Part shown: positions 37,053 to 45,345 of the stretch, piece by piece | How the letters are laid out: each line of letters opens with the position of its first letter | Numbering within the stretch: position 1 is the stretch's first letter | Program-made: the position numbers and the translations under genes | The notes under the pieces: generated by a model | Databases searched by the model: none | Told to the model about the DNA's origin: nothing | Seen by the model: the letters and a program-made list of their open reading frames with translations, nothing else | NCBI RefSeq assembly: GCF_002362255.1 | Contig: NZ_LPVV01000006.1 | Span: 62,001-126,000 of the forward strand | Reading direction: 5' to 3' | DNA from: Microbacterium sp. SZ1 | GTDB taxonomy: Bacteria > Actinomycetota > Actinomycetes > Actinomycetales > Microbacteriaceae | Length of the DNA stretch: 64,000 bases

Positions 37053-37760
37053 TCAGCGCGCCGCGCGCTGCATCGCCTGATCCGCCTCCGAGACGATGTC
37101 GCGCATGGCGGCGGCCGCTGCGTCTGCGTCGCCGCTCGCGACCGCGAAGGCGACGTCGCGGTGCCACTGCACGGCGTTCTGGTCGGCGACGTGGGGCATG
37201 AGGTCGTGCTCGGTGCGACCGCGGAGCACAGCCTCGACCGTCTCGCCGAGCGCTGCGAGCATCGCGTTGCCCGATGCCTCGAGCAGCAGTCGGTGGAAGC
37301 GCACGTCCGCCGCGAGGTAGCGCTCGCGGTCGGCCTCGTGATCCTCCTGCGCCATCTCCACCACCAGCGAGACGAGGTCGACCTTCTGCGCCGCGGTGGC
37401 GCCGCCGGCCGCGAGCCGCGCGGCCAGGGGCTCGATGGCGGATCGAAGCTGGCTGAGCTCGCGAAGCTGTTCGTCGCGGCCCGGGCCGTCGAGTCGCCAG
37501 GCGATCACCTCTGGTGCGTAGACGTTCCAGTCGGCGCGCGGCCGCACCTCGACCCCCGACTTGCGTCGCACCCACACGAGTCCGAACGACTCGAGGACGC
37601 GCACCGCCTCACGTGCGGCCGATCGGGAGACGCCTCGTCGTTCGGCGATCTCGACGGTCAGCATCCGCGAACCGGGAGCGTGCACGCCGTCGACGATGGC
37701 GCGACCGAGCTCGTCGACGAGGGAATCATGCAGCGGGCTGCCGTTGCGCGGAGCAGTCAT
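37053..37760 (-). CDS. FadR-subfamily GntR regulator (probable gluconate regulator)
   Basis: 235 aa. Winged HTH: IVDGVHAPGSRMLTVEIAERRGVSRSAAREAVRVLESFGLVWVRRKSGVEV. The FCD effector domain has the metal-binding His/Asp pattern (DVRFHRLLLEASGN; VQWHRDVAFAVASGDADAA). Divergent from the gluconate permease and kinase, so it probably represses them. CATACT ends six bases before the ATG. Confidence 0.9.
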   Translation of the reverse strand: MTAPRNGSPLHDSLVDELGRAIVDGVHAPGSRMLTVEIAERRGVSRSAAREAVRVLESFGLVWVRRKSGVEVRPRADWNVYAPEVIAWRLDGPGRDEQLRELSQLRSAIEPLAARLAAGGATAAQKVDLVSLVVEMAQEDHEADRERYLAADVRFHRLLLEASGNAMLAALGETVEAVLRGRTEHDLMPHVADQNAVQWHRDVAFAVASGDADAAAAAMRDIVSEADQAMQRAAR

Positions 37761-37848
37761 AGGTCGAGTATGCCCGGCACGGTGGCGTCACGCAGCACAT
37801 CACTACCACCTGGCGCAGATCATGACCACCATGACCCCCAAACGTGCT

Positions 37849-37865
37849 TATTATGTACGACGTAA
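37849..37865 (+). promoter_or_regulatory. Candidate gntP -10 box and GntR operator
   Basis: TATTAT (37849-37854, one mismatch to consensus) overlaps TTATGTACGACGTAA (37851-37865), an imperfect palindrome with TTA...TAA ends. No good -35 is seen at 16-18 bp. Confidence 0.5.
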
Positions 37866-37892
37866 AGCCGTTCGCCCGGATCAAGGAAGCTC

Positions 37893-39299
37893 ATGGCACC
37901 CACCCCGTACCTCAGCACGCTCGCGGCCGCCGTCTCCGACGCCGCTCCGACCGACCGCCCGGCGGGCCAGCTCATCGCCGCCGCCGTCCTCGGCATCGCC
38001 GTCATCGTCATCCTCATCACCTGGGTGAAACTGCACCCGTTCCTGTCCCTCACCATCGGCGCCCTCGCGACCGGTGCGATCGCGGGCATGGACATCGGCG
38101 CCTCGGTGACGAGCTTCTCCGCCGGATTCGGCTCCACCATGGGCGGCGTCGGAATCCTCATCGCCCTCGGCGCGATCTACGGCAAGCTACTCGCCGACTC
38201 CGGCGGCGCCGACCGCATCGTCGACACGCTGGTGTCCCGTGCCGGCGCCCGGTCGCTCCCCTGGGTCATGGGCCTGATCGGCGCCGTCATCGGACTGCCG
38301 ATGTTCTTCGAGGTCGGACTCGTGCTGCTGGTGCCCGTCATCATCCTCGTCGCCCGCCGCTCGGGACAGTCGCTCATGCGCATCGCGATCCCGACCCTCG
38401 CCGGTCTCTCCGCCATGCACGGCCTGGTGCCCCCGCACCCCGGCCCCCTCGCCGCCATCGATGCCCTCGGCGCGAACCTCGGCCTGACCCTCGCATTCGG
38501 CGTCATCGTGGCCATCCCTGCCGTGATCATCTCCGGTCCGCTCTTCGCGCGGTTCGCCGCCCGCTGGGTCGACGTGCCCGTGCCCGAGCTGTTCGTCTCG
38601 GCGGAGGACTCCGGCGACGAGCGGAAGCGCCGGCCGTCGTTCGGCGCCACGCTCACCAGCATCCTGCTGCCGGTGTTCCTCATGCTCACCAAGGCCATCG
38701 CCGACATCACCGCCGCCGGGTCCGACGCGCCGTGGAAGGTCGCCCTCGACTTCCTCGGCACGCCCGTCATCGCGCTGCTCATCGCGGTCATCGCCGGTTT
38801 CTTCATCCTCGGTCGCGGCGCAGGATTCACGCGCGACAGGGTCAACGACATCGTCGGCTCGTCGCTCGGGCCGATCGCCGGCATCCTGCTCATCGTGGGC
38901 GCGGGAGGCGGGTTCAAGCAGGTGCTGGTCGACACCGGCATCGGCGAGGTCATCGCGCAGTTCGTGTCCGGATCCTCGGTGTCGGTGCTGATCCTCGCCT
39001 GGCTCGTCGCCGTCGTGATCCGCATCGCGACGGGTTCGGCCACAGTCGCGACGATCACCGCGGCCGGCATCCTGCAGCCGCTCACCGAGACGCTCGACTC
39101 GCCCATGGTCGCGCTGCTCGTGCTGGCCATCGGTTCGGGCTCGGTGTTCCTCTCGCACGTGAACGACGCCGGGTTCTGGCTCATCAAGGAGTACTTCGGC
39201 CTCAGCATCCCGCAGACCCTGAAGTCGTGGACCGTGCTCGAGTGCCTCATCTCGGTGACCGGCCTCGCCGGCACGCTGCTCCTGAGTATGGTGGTGTGA
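37893..39299 (+). CDS. Gluconate:H+ symporter, GntP family
   Basis: 468 aa, about 12-14 TM segments. GntP-family features: KLHPFLSLTIGALATGAIAG, GALIYGKLLADSGG-like AIYGKLLADSGGADRI, GLPMFFEVGLVLLVPVI and HGLVPPHPGPLAAI. Followed 2 bp later by gluconate kinase, which identifies gluconate as the likely substrate. Confidence 0.93.
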   Translation: MAPTPYLSTLAAAVSDAAPTDRPAGQLIAAAVLGIAVIVILITWVKLHPFLSLTIGALATGAIAGMDIGASVTSFSAGFGSTMGGVGILIALGAIYGKLLADSGGADRIVDTLVSRAGARSLPWVMGLIGAVIGLPMFFEVGLVLLVPVIILVARRSGQSLMRIAIPTLAGLSAMHGLVPPHPGPLAAIDALGANLGLTLAFGVIVAIPAVIISGPLFARFAARWVDVPVPELFVSAEDSGDERKRRPSFGATLTSILLPVFLMLTKAIADITAAGSDAPWKVALDFLGTPVIALLIAVIAGFFILGRGAGFTRDRVNDIVGSSLGPIAGILLIVGAGGGFKQVLVDTGIGEVIAQFVSGSSVSVLILAWLVAVVIRIATGSATVATITAAGILQPLTETLDSPMVALLVLAIGSGSVFLSHVNDAGFWLIKEYFGLSIPQTLKSWTVLECLISVTGLAGTLLLSMVV

Positions 39300-39301
39300 C
39301 C

Positions 39302-39820
39302 ATGATGGCTGCACAGGCTCCCGTTCTCGTGCTCATGGGCGTCGCCGGTACCGGCAAGTCCACGGTCGCCGCGATGCTCGCGGGACGGCTCGGCTGGACG
39401 TTCGAAGAGGGCGACGACCTGCACCCCGAGGCGAACGTGAAGAAGATGGCGTCGGGCGATCCGCTCACCGACGACGACCGCTGGCCGTGGCTCGACCGCA
39501 TCGCGGAGTGGATCGACGAGCGCATCGCCGCCGGAGAGCCGGGGATCATCACGTGCTCGGCGCTCAAGCGGAGCTACCGCGACGTGCTCCGTCGCGACGC
39601 GGTGACCTTCGTGCACTTCGTCGGCGACCGCGAGCTGATCCTGGAGCGGATGCTGCGCCGTCAGGGACACTTCATGCCGACGACGCTGCTCGACTCGCAG
39701 TTCGCGACGCTCGAACCGCTGGGCGAGGACGAGAAGGCGATCGAGGTCGCGATCGACCAGACGCCGCAGCAGCAGACCGCGGAGATCACGTCGCGGCTTC
39801 GGCTGCTCGCCGACTACTGA
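39302..39820 (+). CDS. gntK: Gluconokinase
   Basis: 172 aa P-loop kinase. Walker A GVAGTGKST (13-21), LGWTFEEGDDLHPEANVKKMASGDPLTDDDRWPWL and ITCSALKRSYRDVLR are the gluconokinase signatures; HFMPTTLLDSQFATLE is the lid. It makes 6-phosphogluconate for the pentose phosphate pathway. The ATG pair at 39302/39305 leaves the exact start open. Confidence 0.95.
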   Translation: MMAAQAPVLVLMGVAGTGKSTVAAMLAGRLGWTFEEGDDLHPEANVKKMASGDPLTDDDRWPWLDRIAEWIDERIAAGEPGIITCSALKRSYRDVLRRDAVTFVHFVGDRELILERMLRRQGHFMPTTLLDSQFATLEPLGEDEKAIEVAIDQTPQQQTAEITSRLRLLADY

Positions 39821-39832
39821 CAGCCGCGAGCG

Positions 39833-41008
39833 TCAGCGGTAGAGCAGGTCGGATGCCACGGCATCCGCCCACTCGAGCACGGCGAGCGCGTCCGGCGCGT
39901 CCCACTCCCCCGCGACGATCTGCGCGAACGCATTCTTGACGCCGAACAGCTTCTCGAGCGGCGTCCAGTCCGATTCCCCCGGCATCGGCATGAGCGAGCG
40001 CTCCTCCAGGGCGCCGGGATGGAGTTGGGCGAGCAGCGACAGCAGTCGCACACCGGTACGCACGGGCCGGAAGGCGTCGGGGTCCGCCACGTGCAGGATG
40101 ACGCCCTCACACGTGTCCCCGGCATGGTCACGCACCAGAGGGGTGAAGCCGTACGGCACCGCCGCCAGCCCGGGCAGGTCGGCCGCAGCGATCGCCTTCG
40201 CGTACGCCTCACCGTCGATGAACGGCGCCGCGATCACGCGGAACGGCACGGCCGTGCTGCGCCCCTCCGAGACGTTCACGCCCTCGGCCAGGCAGGTGCC
40301 CGGATAGAGCAGCGCCGTGGCCGCCGAGGGCAGGTTCGGCGACGGGGGCATCCAGGTGAGCTCCTGCCGACCGAGCGCCGAGCGCCTGCGGTTCCACCCG
40401 GCGACCTCGACGACATGCAGCTCCACGTCGATCCCGCGGGTGCGCACCCAGTGTCGGGCGAGCTCGCCGATCGTGAGTCCGTGGCGGATCGGCATCGTCC
40501 AGCGTCCGACGAGCGATTGGGCGTTCTCGTCGAGCATGGGCCCCTCGGCCTGGTCGAGGCGTCCGCCGATCGGGTTCGGGCGGTCGAGCACGATGACCGC
40601 CACTCCTGCGTCGGCACAGGCCTCGAGCACGTGGCTGAGCGTCCAGATATAGGTGTAGAACCGCGCGCCGACGTCGGGCAGGTCGACGAGCAGCACGTCG
40701 ATACGCGCGAGGTCGGCGGCCGACGGGCGCACCTGCTCGCCGTAGAGGCTGCGCACCGGTATGCCGGTGACGGGGTCTTTGTCGTCGCCGACCAGCTCGC
40801 CCTCCCTCGCGCGACCGCTGAGTCCGTGCTCGGGCCCGAAGAGCAGGTCGAGCGTCCACCCGGCCTCGACCAGAGACTCGCGCCCCCGGCGGAGGTCGCT
40901 CGTCAGCGCGAGGTCATTCGTCAGCATTCCGAGCCGCTGGCCGGACAGGCGGGTGGTGAGCTCTGCGGGGATGTCGCGGGCGATGAGGCGGTCGATGCCG
41001 AGGATCAT
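39833..41008 (-). CDS. DUF1343 / NamZ-like exo-beta-N-acetylmuramidase
   Basis: 391 aa. DUF1343 hallmarks: LDLLFGPEHGLSG, LLVDLPDVGARFYTYIWTL, VIVLDRPNPIGG, PIRHGLTIGELARHW and PSPNLPSAATALLYPGTCLAEGVNVSEGRST. B. subtilis NamZ (YbbC) removes MurNAc from the non-reducing end of glycans. No signal peptide is visible at MILGIDRLIARDIPAEL, unlike secreted B. subtilis NamZ, so this enzyme appears cytoplasmic. It starts 2 bp after the MurR-like gene and they form one operon. Confidence 0.88.
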   Translation of the reverse strand: MILGIDRLIARDIPAELTTRLSGQRLGMLTNDLALTSDLRRGRESLVEAGWTLDLLFGPEHGLSGRAREGELVGDDKDPVTGIPVRSLYGEQVRPSAADLARIDVLLVDLPDVGARFYTYIWTLSHVLEACADAGVAVIVLDRPNPIGGRLDQAEGPMLDENAQSLVGRWTMPIRHGLTIGELARHWVRTRGIDVELHVVEVAGWNRRRSALGRQELTWMPPSPNLPSAATALLYPGTCLAEGVNVSEGRSTAVPFRVIAAPFIDGEAYAKAIAAADLPGLAAVPYGFTPLVRDHAGDTCEGVILHVADPDAFRPVRTGVRLLSLLAQLHPGALEERSLMPMPGESDWTPLEKLFGVKNAFAQIVAGEWDAPDALAVLEWADAVASDLLYR

Positions 41009-41010
41009 GA

Positions 41011-41877
41011 TCAGTCGATTCTGTGGTCGGTGACGGCGTGGAACGTGCGCTGCAGGTTGTCGGAGATCGTGTCGTACTCGGCCTGCGCGATGCGCGTGAA
41101 GAGGAAGTCGAGCACGGCCAGCTGCGCGATGCGGCTCGCCATCGCGCCGGAGCGGAAGGTCGACTCCGATACGGCGGTGACCAGCACGAGGTCGCACACC
41201 TGCGCGAGCGGCGAGCGCGGGTTGTTCGTGATCGCGATGGTGGCGGCACCGGCTTTGGCGGCGGTCTGCGCCGACTGCACGATCTCAAGCGTCCGGCCGG
41301 AGTGCGAGATCGCAATCGCGACGTCGCGACCGTCGAGGAGGGCCGCGCCGGTGAGCGCGAGGTGCAGGTCGGTGCGGGCCTGCGCCCAGAATCCCGCGCG
41401 GTGCAGCTTCTGCTCGAGGTCGAGGGCGGCCAGGCCGCTGGACGCCGTGCCGTAGATGTCGATGCGTCTGGCACCGCGGAGCGCAGCGACGCAGCGTTCC
41501 AGCTCGTCGATGTCGAGCTGGCGGGCGGTGCGCTCGATCGCGGCGGCCTCGGAGAAGGCGATCTTGCGCACCGTGGTGACGGCGTCGTCGTCGCGGTCGA
41601 CGTCTCCGCCCGAGACCTGGAACCGTTCGCGCTCGGAATCGCTGCGGCTGAGCTCCGCGGCGAGCGCCATCCGCATCTCCGGGTAGCCGGCGAAGCCGAT
41701 GCTGTTCGTGAACCGGGCGACGCTCGCGACCGAGGTCTGGCAGGACCCGGCGAGCTGCGTGATCGACGCATCGACCACGACCTGCGGTTGGGCGAGCACG
41801 TACTCGGCGACCCGGCGCTCGGTGGGGGTGAGCGCCGACAGACGCTGGTGGATCGCGGTCACGACGCTGTTGGACAC
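41011..41877 (-). CDS. MurR/RpiR-family transcriptional regulator
   Basis: 288 aa from GTG 41877 (VSNSVVTAIHQRLSALTPTERRVAEYVL). N-terminal RpiR HTH (ITQLAGSCQTSVASVARFTNSIGFAGYPEMRMALAAEL) and C-terminal SIS sugar-phosphate domain (IDIYGTASSGLAALDLEQKL; AIAISHSGRTLEIVQSAQTAAKAGA). In MurR the ligand is MurNAc-6-P; linkage to a NamZ-like gene makes a similar ligand plausible. The frame extends to 42081, but the upstream part has no HTH homology. No Shine-Dalgarno seen. Confidence 0.9.
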   Translation of the reverse strand: MSNSVVTAIHQRLSALTPTERRVAEYVLAQPQVVVDASITQLAGSCQTSVASVARFTNSIGFAGYPEMRMALAAELSRSDSERERFQVSGGDVDRDDDAVTTVRKIAFSEAAAIERTARQLDIDELERCVAALRGARRIDIYGTASSGLAALDLEQKLHRAGFWAQARTDLHLALTGAALLDGRDVAIAISHSGRTLEIVQSAQTAAKAGAATIAITNNPRSPLAQVCDLVLVTAVSESTFRSGAMASRIAQLAVLDFLFTRIAQAEYDTISDNLQRTFHAVTDHRID

Positions 41878-41910
41878 GTGAACATGATGACAGAGGTGCG
41901 GCGAGTTTTG

Positions 41911-41955
41911 GTAAAGATTTTCAGGAACCTCTTGCATTTGTGAAAGTAATTCTCC
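41911..41955. promoter_or_regulatory. Candidate RpiR-type operators between regulator and ABC operon
   Basis: GTAAAGATTTTC (41911-41922) and TGAAAGTAATTCTCC (41941-41955) each contain a GAAA/TTTC-like inverted pair and lie 30 bp apart, in the 230-bp divergent gap. TTGCAT (41932-41937) is a weak -35 candidate for the rightward operon. Confidence 0.4.
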
Positions 41956-42107
41956 AGAGTGTCTAGTGCGCGCCGCACTCCCCCGAGGCCGCAGCACGAC
42001 AGAGCAGTCGCACGGCCCCGCACCAGCACCCCGGTGCGGAGACAGTCGCCTCTCCGTCGCACAGCAGAGCAAGCCGCCCATCGGCTCTCACCACCGAGAG
42101 GAATCCC

Positions 42108-43397
42108 ATGCGACACCCATCGACACGTATCGCCCTCACCGCCGGCATCCTCGTCACGGGCCTCGCCGTGGCCGGCTGCGCGCCAGCGGCCTCCAGCGGA
42201 GAGGGAGACGGCGGTGAGAACGTCACCCTCAAGATCTGGTCGTGGCAGGCGTCCTCCTCTCCCAAGTGGGAGGCCGTCTTCGACAAGTACGAGGAGTCGC
42301 ACCCCGGTGTGACGATCGAGTTCGAGGGCTTCCAGCCGACCGAGTACAACCAGATCCTCGCCACCGGCCTCGAGGGCAGCGACGGACCCGACCTCGCGAT
42401 GCTTCGCGCATACGGCGGCATTCAGCCGGCGATCCAGTCCGAGCAGCTCGTGCCGATCGACGACATCGTCGATGGCCTCGACCAGTTCGATCCCACGGTG
42501 CTCCGTGCGGCGCAGGGCAAGGACGACGGCGCGACCTACGGCGTCCCGTTCGCGTACCAGACCATGCAGATGTTCTACAACAAGACCATGTTCGACGAGA
42601 TGGGTCTCGAGGAGCCGAAGGACTGGGACGAGTTCATCGAGCTGCAGGAGACCCTGCTCGAGGAGGGCGTCACCCCCATGGCCCTCGGCGCCCGCGAGGA
42701 CTGGGTGCTGCCGATGTTCCACGACATCGTGGGGTCGGCCCAGTACGGCGGATCCGACTTCGAGGAGAAGGTGCTCGCGGGCGACGTCGACTTCACCGAC
42801 CCCGCCTACGTCGCGTCGCTGCAGACCGTGAAGGACATGCAGAAGTACCTCGACAAGAACGTCAACGCCATCGCCGTGGCCGATGCCGTGCTGCAGTTCA
42901 CCTCGGGTCAGGCCGCGCAGTGGCCGGGCGGCTCGTTCGACCTGCCGACGTTCCAGAGCTCGGCGCCCGACACCGAGTGGGGCGTGTACGAGGTGCCGCC
43001 GGCTCCCGGCAGCGCGCTCGACCACGCGGTCACGCCCGGCTACGCCGACGGGAGCTTCGGCATCAACGCCGCCAGCGAGAAGCAGGATGCCGCGGCCGAG
43101 CTGCTCAACTGGATGACCACCACCGAGTTCGGCCAGCTCGTCGCCGACGAGGTCGACCAGTTCTCCGCGCTCCCGGGTGTGGAGTACTCCGACCCGCTCA
43201 TGCAGGAGATGAACGAGCAGTACACCGAGAACCCCGCTCCGTACCTGCTGCTCGTCGACTTCCGCTACGGCGACCCCACCGGCACCGCCGTGCTCGGCCC
43301 GGACATCCAGGCGATGTTCCTCGGCGACAAGACGCCCGAGCAGCTCGGCACCGACCTGCAGTCCGGCGTCTCCACCTGGTTCACGCCCGGTTCCTGA
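42108..43397 (+). CDS. ABC transporter sugar-binding lipoprotein
   Basis: 429 aa, family 1 extracellular solute-binding protein. Lipobox LAVAGC with the lipid Cys near residue 24, then the mature domain ENVTLKIWSWQASSSPKWEAVFDKYEESHPGVTIEFEGF. GAGAGG precedes the ATG. First gene of an importer operon; a hairpin separates it from the permease genes. Substrate inferred as amino sugar or muropeptide from the neighbouring MurR/NamZ genes. Confidence 0.92.
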   Translation: MRHPSTRIALTAGILVTGLAVAGCAPAASSGEGDGGENVTLKIWSWQASSSPKWEAVFDKYEESHPGVTIEFEGFQPTEYNQILATGLEGSDGPDLAMLRAYGGIQPAIQSEQLVPIDDIVDGLDQFDPTVLRAAQGKDDGATYGVPFAYQTMQMFYNKTMFDEMGLEEPKDWDEFIELQETLLEEGVTPMALGAREDWVLPMFHDIVGSAQYGGSDFEEKVLAGDVDFTDPAYVASLQTVKDMQKYLDKNVNAIAVADAVLQFTSGQAAQWPGGSFDLPTFQSSAPDTEWGVYEVPPAPGSALDHAVTPGYADGSFGINAASEKQDAAAELLNWMTTTEFGQLVADEVDQFSALPGVEYSDPLMQEMNEQYTENPAPYLLLVDFRYGDPTGTAVLGPDIQAMFLGDKTPEQLGTDLQSGVSTWFTPGS

Positions 43398-43413
43398 TCC
43401 GCACCATCCGCAC

Positions 43414-43446
43414 CGAGGGGGCGTCGTCCGCGGCGCCCCCTCTCGG
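43414..43446 (+). other. Intra-operon hairpin between binding protein and permease genes
   Basis: An 11-bp stem (CCGAGGGGGCG with its partner) containing a single bulged T, in the 64-bp gap. Such hairpins commonly protect the binding-protein mRNA or partly terminate, raising binding protein over permease. Confidence 0.55.
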
Positions 43447-43461
43447 AGCGAAAGACTCGAC

Positions 43462-44421
43462 ATGGCACTGACCATCCCCCTCCGGCGCACCACGCCGAAT
43501 CGCCGCAGCCGCACCGGCATCGCGCTCACCACCCCCACCGCGCTGCTCTTCGTGCTGCCCGCGGCGGTGCTGTTCGCGGTGCTGATCCTGTACCCGATGC
43601 TCGCCGCGCTCAGCTATTCGCTGTTCGACTGGCAGGGCACCAAGCAGGGCGGCTTCGCCGGCTTCGGCAACTACATCACCCTGCTCACCACCGAGCCGTA
43701 CGCCTCTGAGCTGTGGAACGCATTCGGGCACAACCTGCTGCTGTTCGTCGGGGCGCTGGTCTTCCAGAACTCCCTCGGCCTCGGCATCGCCACCCTGCTG
43801 CACCGCCGCAAGCGCACGAAGCGGTTCTTCCAGACGATCTTCGCCCTGCCGTACCTCGTCAGCCCGATGGTGATCGGGTACCTGTGGTCGCTCATGCTGT
43901 CGCCGCTCTTCGGGCCGGTGAACGCGATCCTGCGCGGTGTCGGGCTCGAGAGCCTCGCCCTCCCCTGGCTCGGCGACCCGCAGCTCGCGATCTGGGTCAT
44001 CGTGCTCGTGAGCGCCTGGCAGTGGATCGGCTTCCCGATCCTCCTCTACGGAGCGGCGCTCGGCGGCATCCCCGAGGAGATCGAAGAGGCTGCGTCGCTC
44101 GACGGCGCGACAGCCGGCAAGCGCTTCCGCTACATCACCCTGCCGATGCTGACGCCGACGATCGGCATCATCACCGTGCTCACGTTCATCGGCAGCATGG
44201 AGGCGATGGCGATCCCGTTCGCGCTCGCCGGCTCGAACGGCGCCCCTGCCGGGTCGACCGACGTGATGATGCTGCTCTTCTACCGCACGGCGTTCGAGTC
44301 GGGGAACCCGAACTCCATCGGGGTGTCCTCCGCCCTCGCGACCGTGCTCTTCCTCTTCATCATGGTGATCTCCGTCGTCATCACCTCGACCATGCGTCGA
44401 GCCGAGCGAAAGCTGTTCTGA
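43462..44421 (+). CDS. Sugar ABC transporter permease, MalF type
   Basis: 319 aa, six TM segments. The EAA cytoplasmic loop reads EEIEEAASLDGATAGKRFRYITLPML, the ATPase contact. Its TGA overlaps the next ATG (TGATG). No ATPase gene lies in the operon, so a shared MsiK-like ATPase elsewhere probably powers it. Confidence 0.93.
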   Translation: MALTIPLRRTTPNRRSRTGIALTTPTALLFVLPAAVLFAVLILYPMLAALSYSLFDWQGTKQGGFAGFGNYITLLTTEPYASELWNAFGHNLLLFVGALVFQNSLGLGIATLLHRRKRTKRFFQTIFALPYLVSPMVIGYLWSLMLSPLFGPVNAILRGVGLESLALPWLGDPQLAIWVIVLVSAWQWIGFPILLYGAALGGIPEEIEEAASLDGATAGKRFRYITLPMLTPTIGIITVLTFIGSMEAMAIPFALAGSNGAPAGSTDVMMLLFYRTAFESGNPNSIGVSSALATVLFLFIMVISVVITSTMRRAERKLF

Positions 44422-45338
44422 TGAGCCTCCTCACCGATTCGCGCACCGAGCCGAGCACCGAGGCCATCGTCTCCCGGCGCCCGGATGCCCGCCGACGACG
44501 CAGCAGCCGCACGTCCGACACCCCGCTGGTCGGGCGGATCTTCGCGAACGTCTTCCTGTGGGGCTACGCGCTCGTCGCGATCGGCCCGCTGCTGCTCATG
44601 GTCAACAACTCGCTGCGCACGCAGCAACAGATCGCGACCGAGCCGCTGGGCCTTCCCCTGCAGCCGACGTTCACCAGCTTCCAGAACGCGTGGATCACGG
44701 CATCCTTCGACACGTACTTCATCAACTCGATCACCGTGACGGTCGGCTCGGTGATCGTGACGACCGCGGTGTCGGTGCTCGCCGCCTACGCCTTCGCCCG
44801 CGCTCGGGCGAAGTTCTTCCGTGGCATCGAGGCGGTGTTCCTGTCCGGGCTCATGCTGCCGGTGCACCTCGCGATCCTGCCGCTGTTCTACCTGCTCGAC
44901 TCGCTGCGCATGACGAGCAACGTGTTCAGCCTGATCCTCGTGTACGGCGCCCTCGGCATCCCGTTCACGACCTTCGTGCTGACGGTGTTCTTCCGCGCTC
45001 TGCCGATCGAGCTCGAGGAGGCCGCGCGCATCGACGGGGCAGGGCCGTTCCGCACGTTCCTGCAGATCCTGCTGCCGCTCGTGCGGCCGGCGCTCGCGAC
45101 GGTGATCGTGTTCCGATTCGTGCCGGTGTGGAACGACTTCTTCTACCCGCTGATCCTGCTGCGCGACCGGGGGTCGTACACGCTGCCGGTGGGGCTCACC
45201 CGCTTCTTCGGCGAGTACTCGACCGATTGGCCGCAGCTCTTCGCAGGTCTGACGATCGCGACCATCCCGCTCGTGGTGCTGTTCCTGCTCGCCACGAAGC
45301 AGATCATCAACGGCCTGACCTCCGGCATGAGCAAGTGA
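44421..45338 (+). CDS. Sugar ABC transporter permease, MalG type
   Basis: 305 aa, six TM segments. EAA loop IELEEAARIDGAGPFRTFLQILLPL. Begins at ATG 44421 with a cytoplasmic Arg-rich head (SRRPDARRRRSSR); the long upstream frame is a shadow of the first permease. Confidence 0.93.
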   Translation: MSLLTDSRTEPSTEAIVSRRPDARRRRSSRTSDTPLVGRIFANVFLWGYALVAIGPLLLMVNNSLRTQQQIATEPLGLPLQPTFTSFQNAWITASFDTYFINSITVTVGSVIVTTAVSVLAAYAFARARAKFFRGIEAVFLSGLMLPVHLAILPLFYLLDSLRMTSNVFSLILVYGALGIPFTTFVLTVFFRALPIELEEAARIDGAGPFRTFLQILLPLVRPALATVIVFRFVPVWNDFFYPLILLRDRGSYTLPVGLTRFFGEYSTDWPQLFAGLTIATIPLVVLFLLATKQIINGLTSGMSK

Positions 45339-45345
45339 GCCGGCC

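Noticed and set aside
42108..45338. A complete ABC importer
   Set aside because: No ATP-binding subunit is encoded; it must use an ATPase from elsewhere, so I describe it as incomplete.
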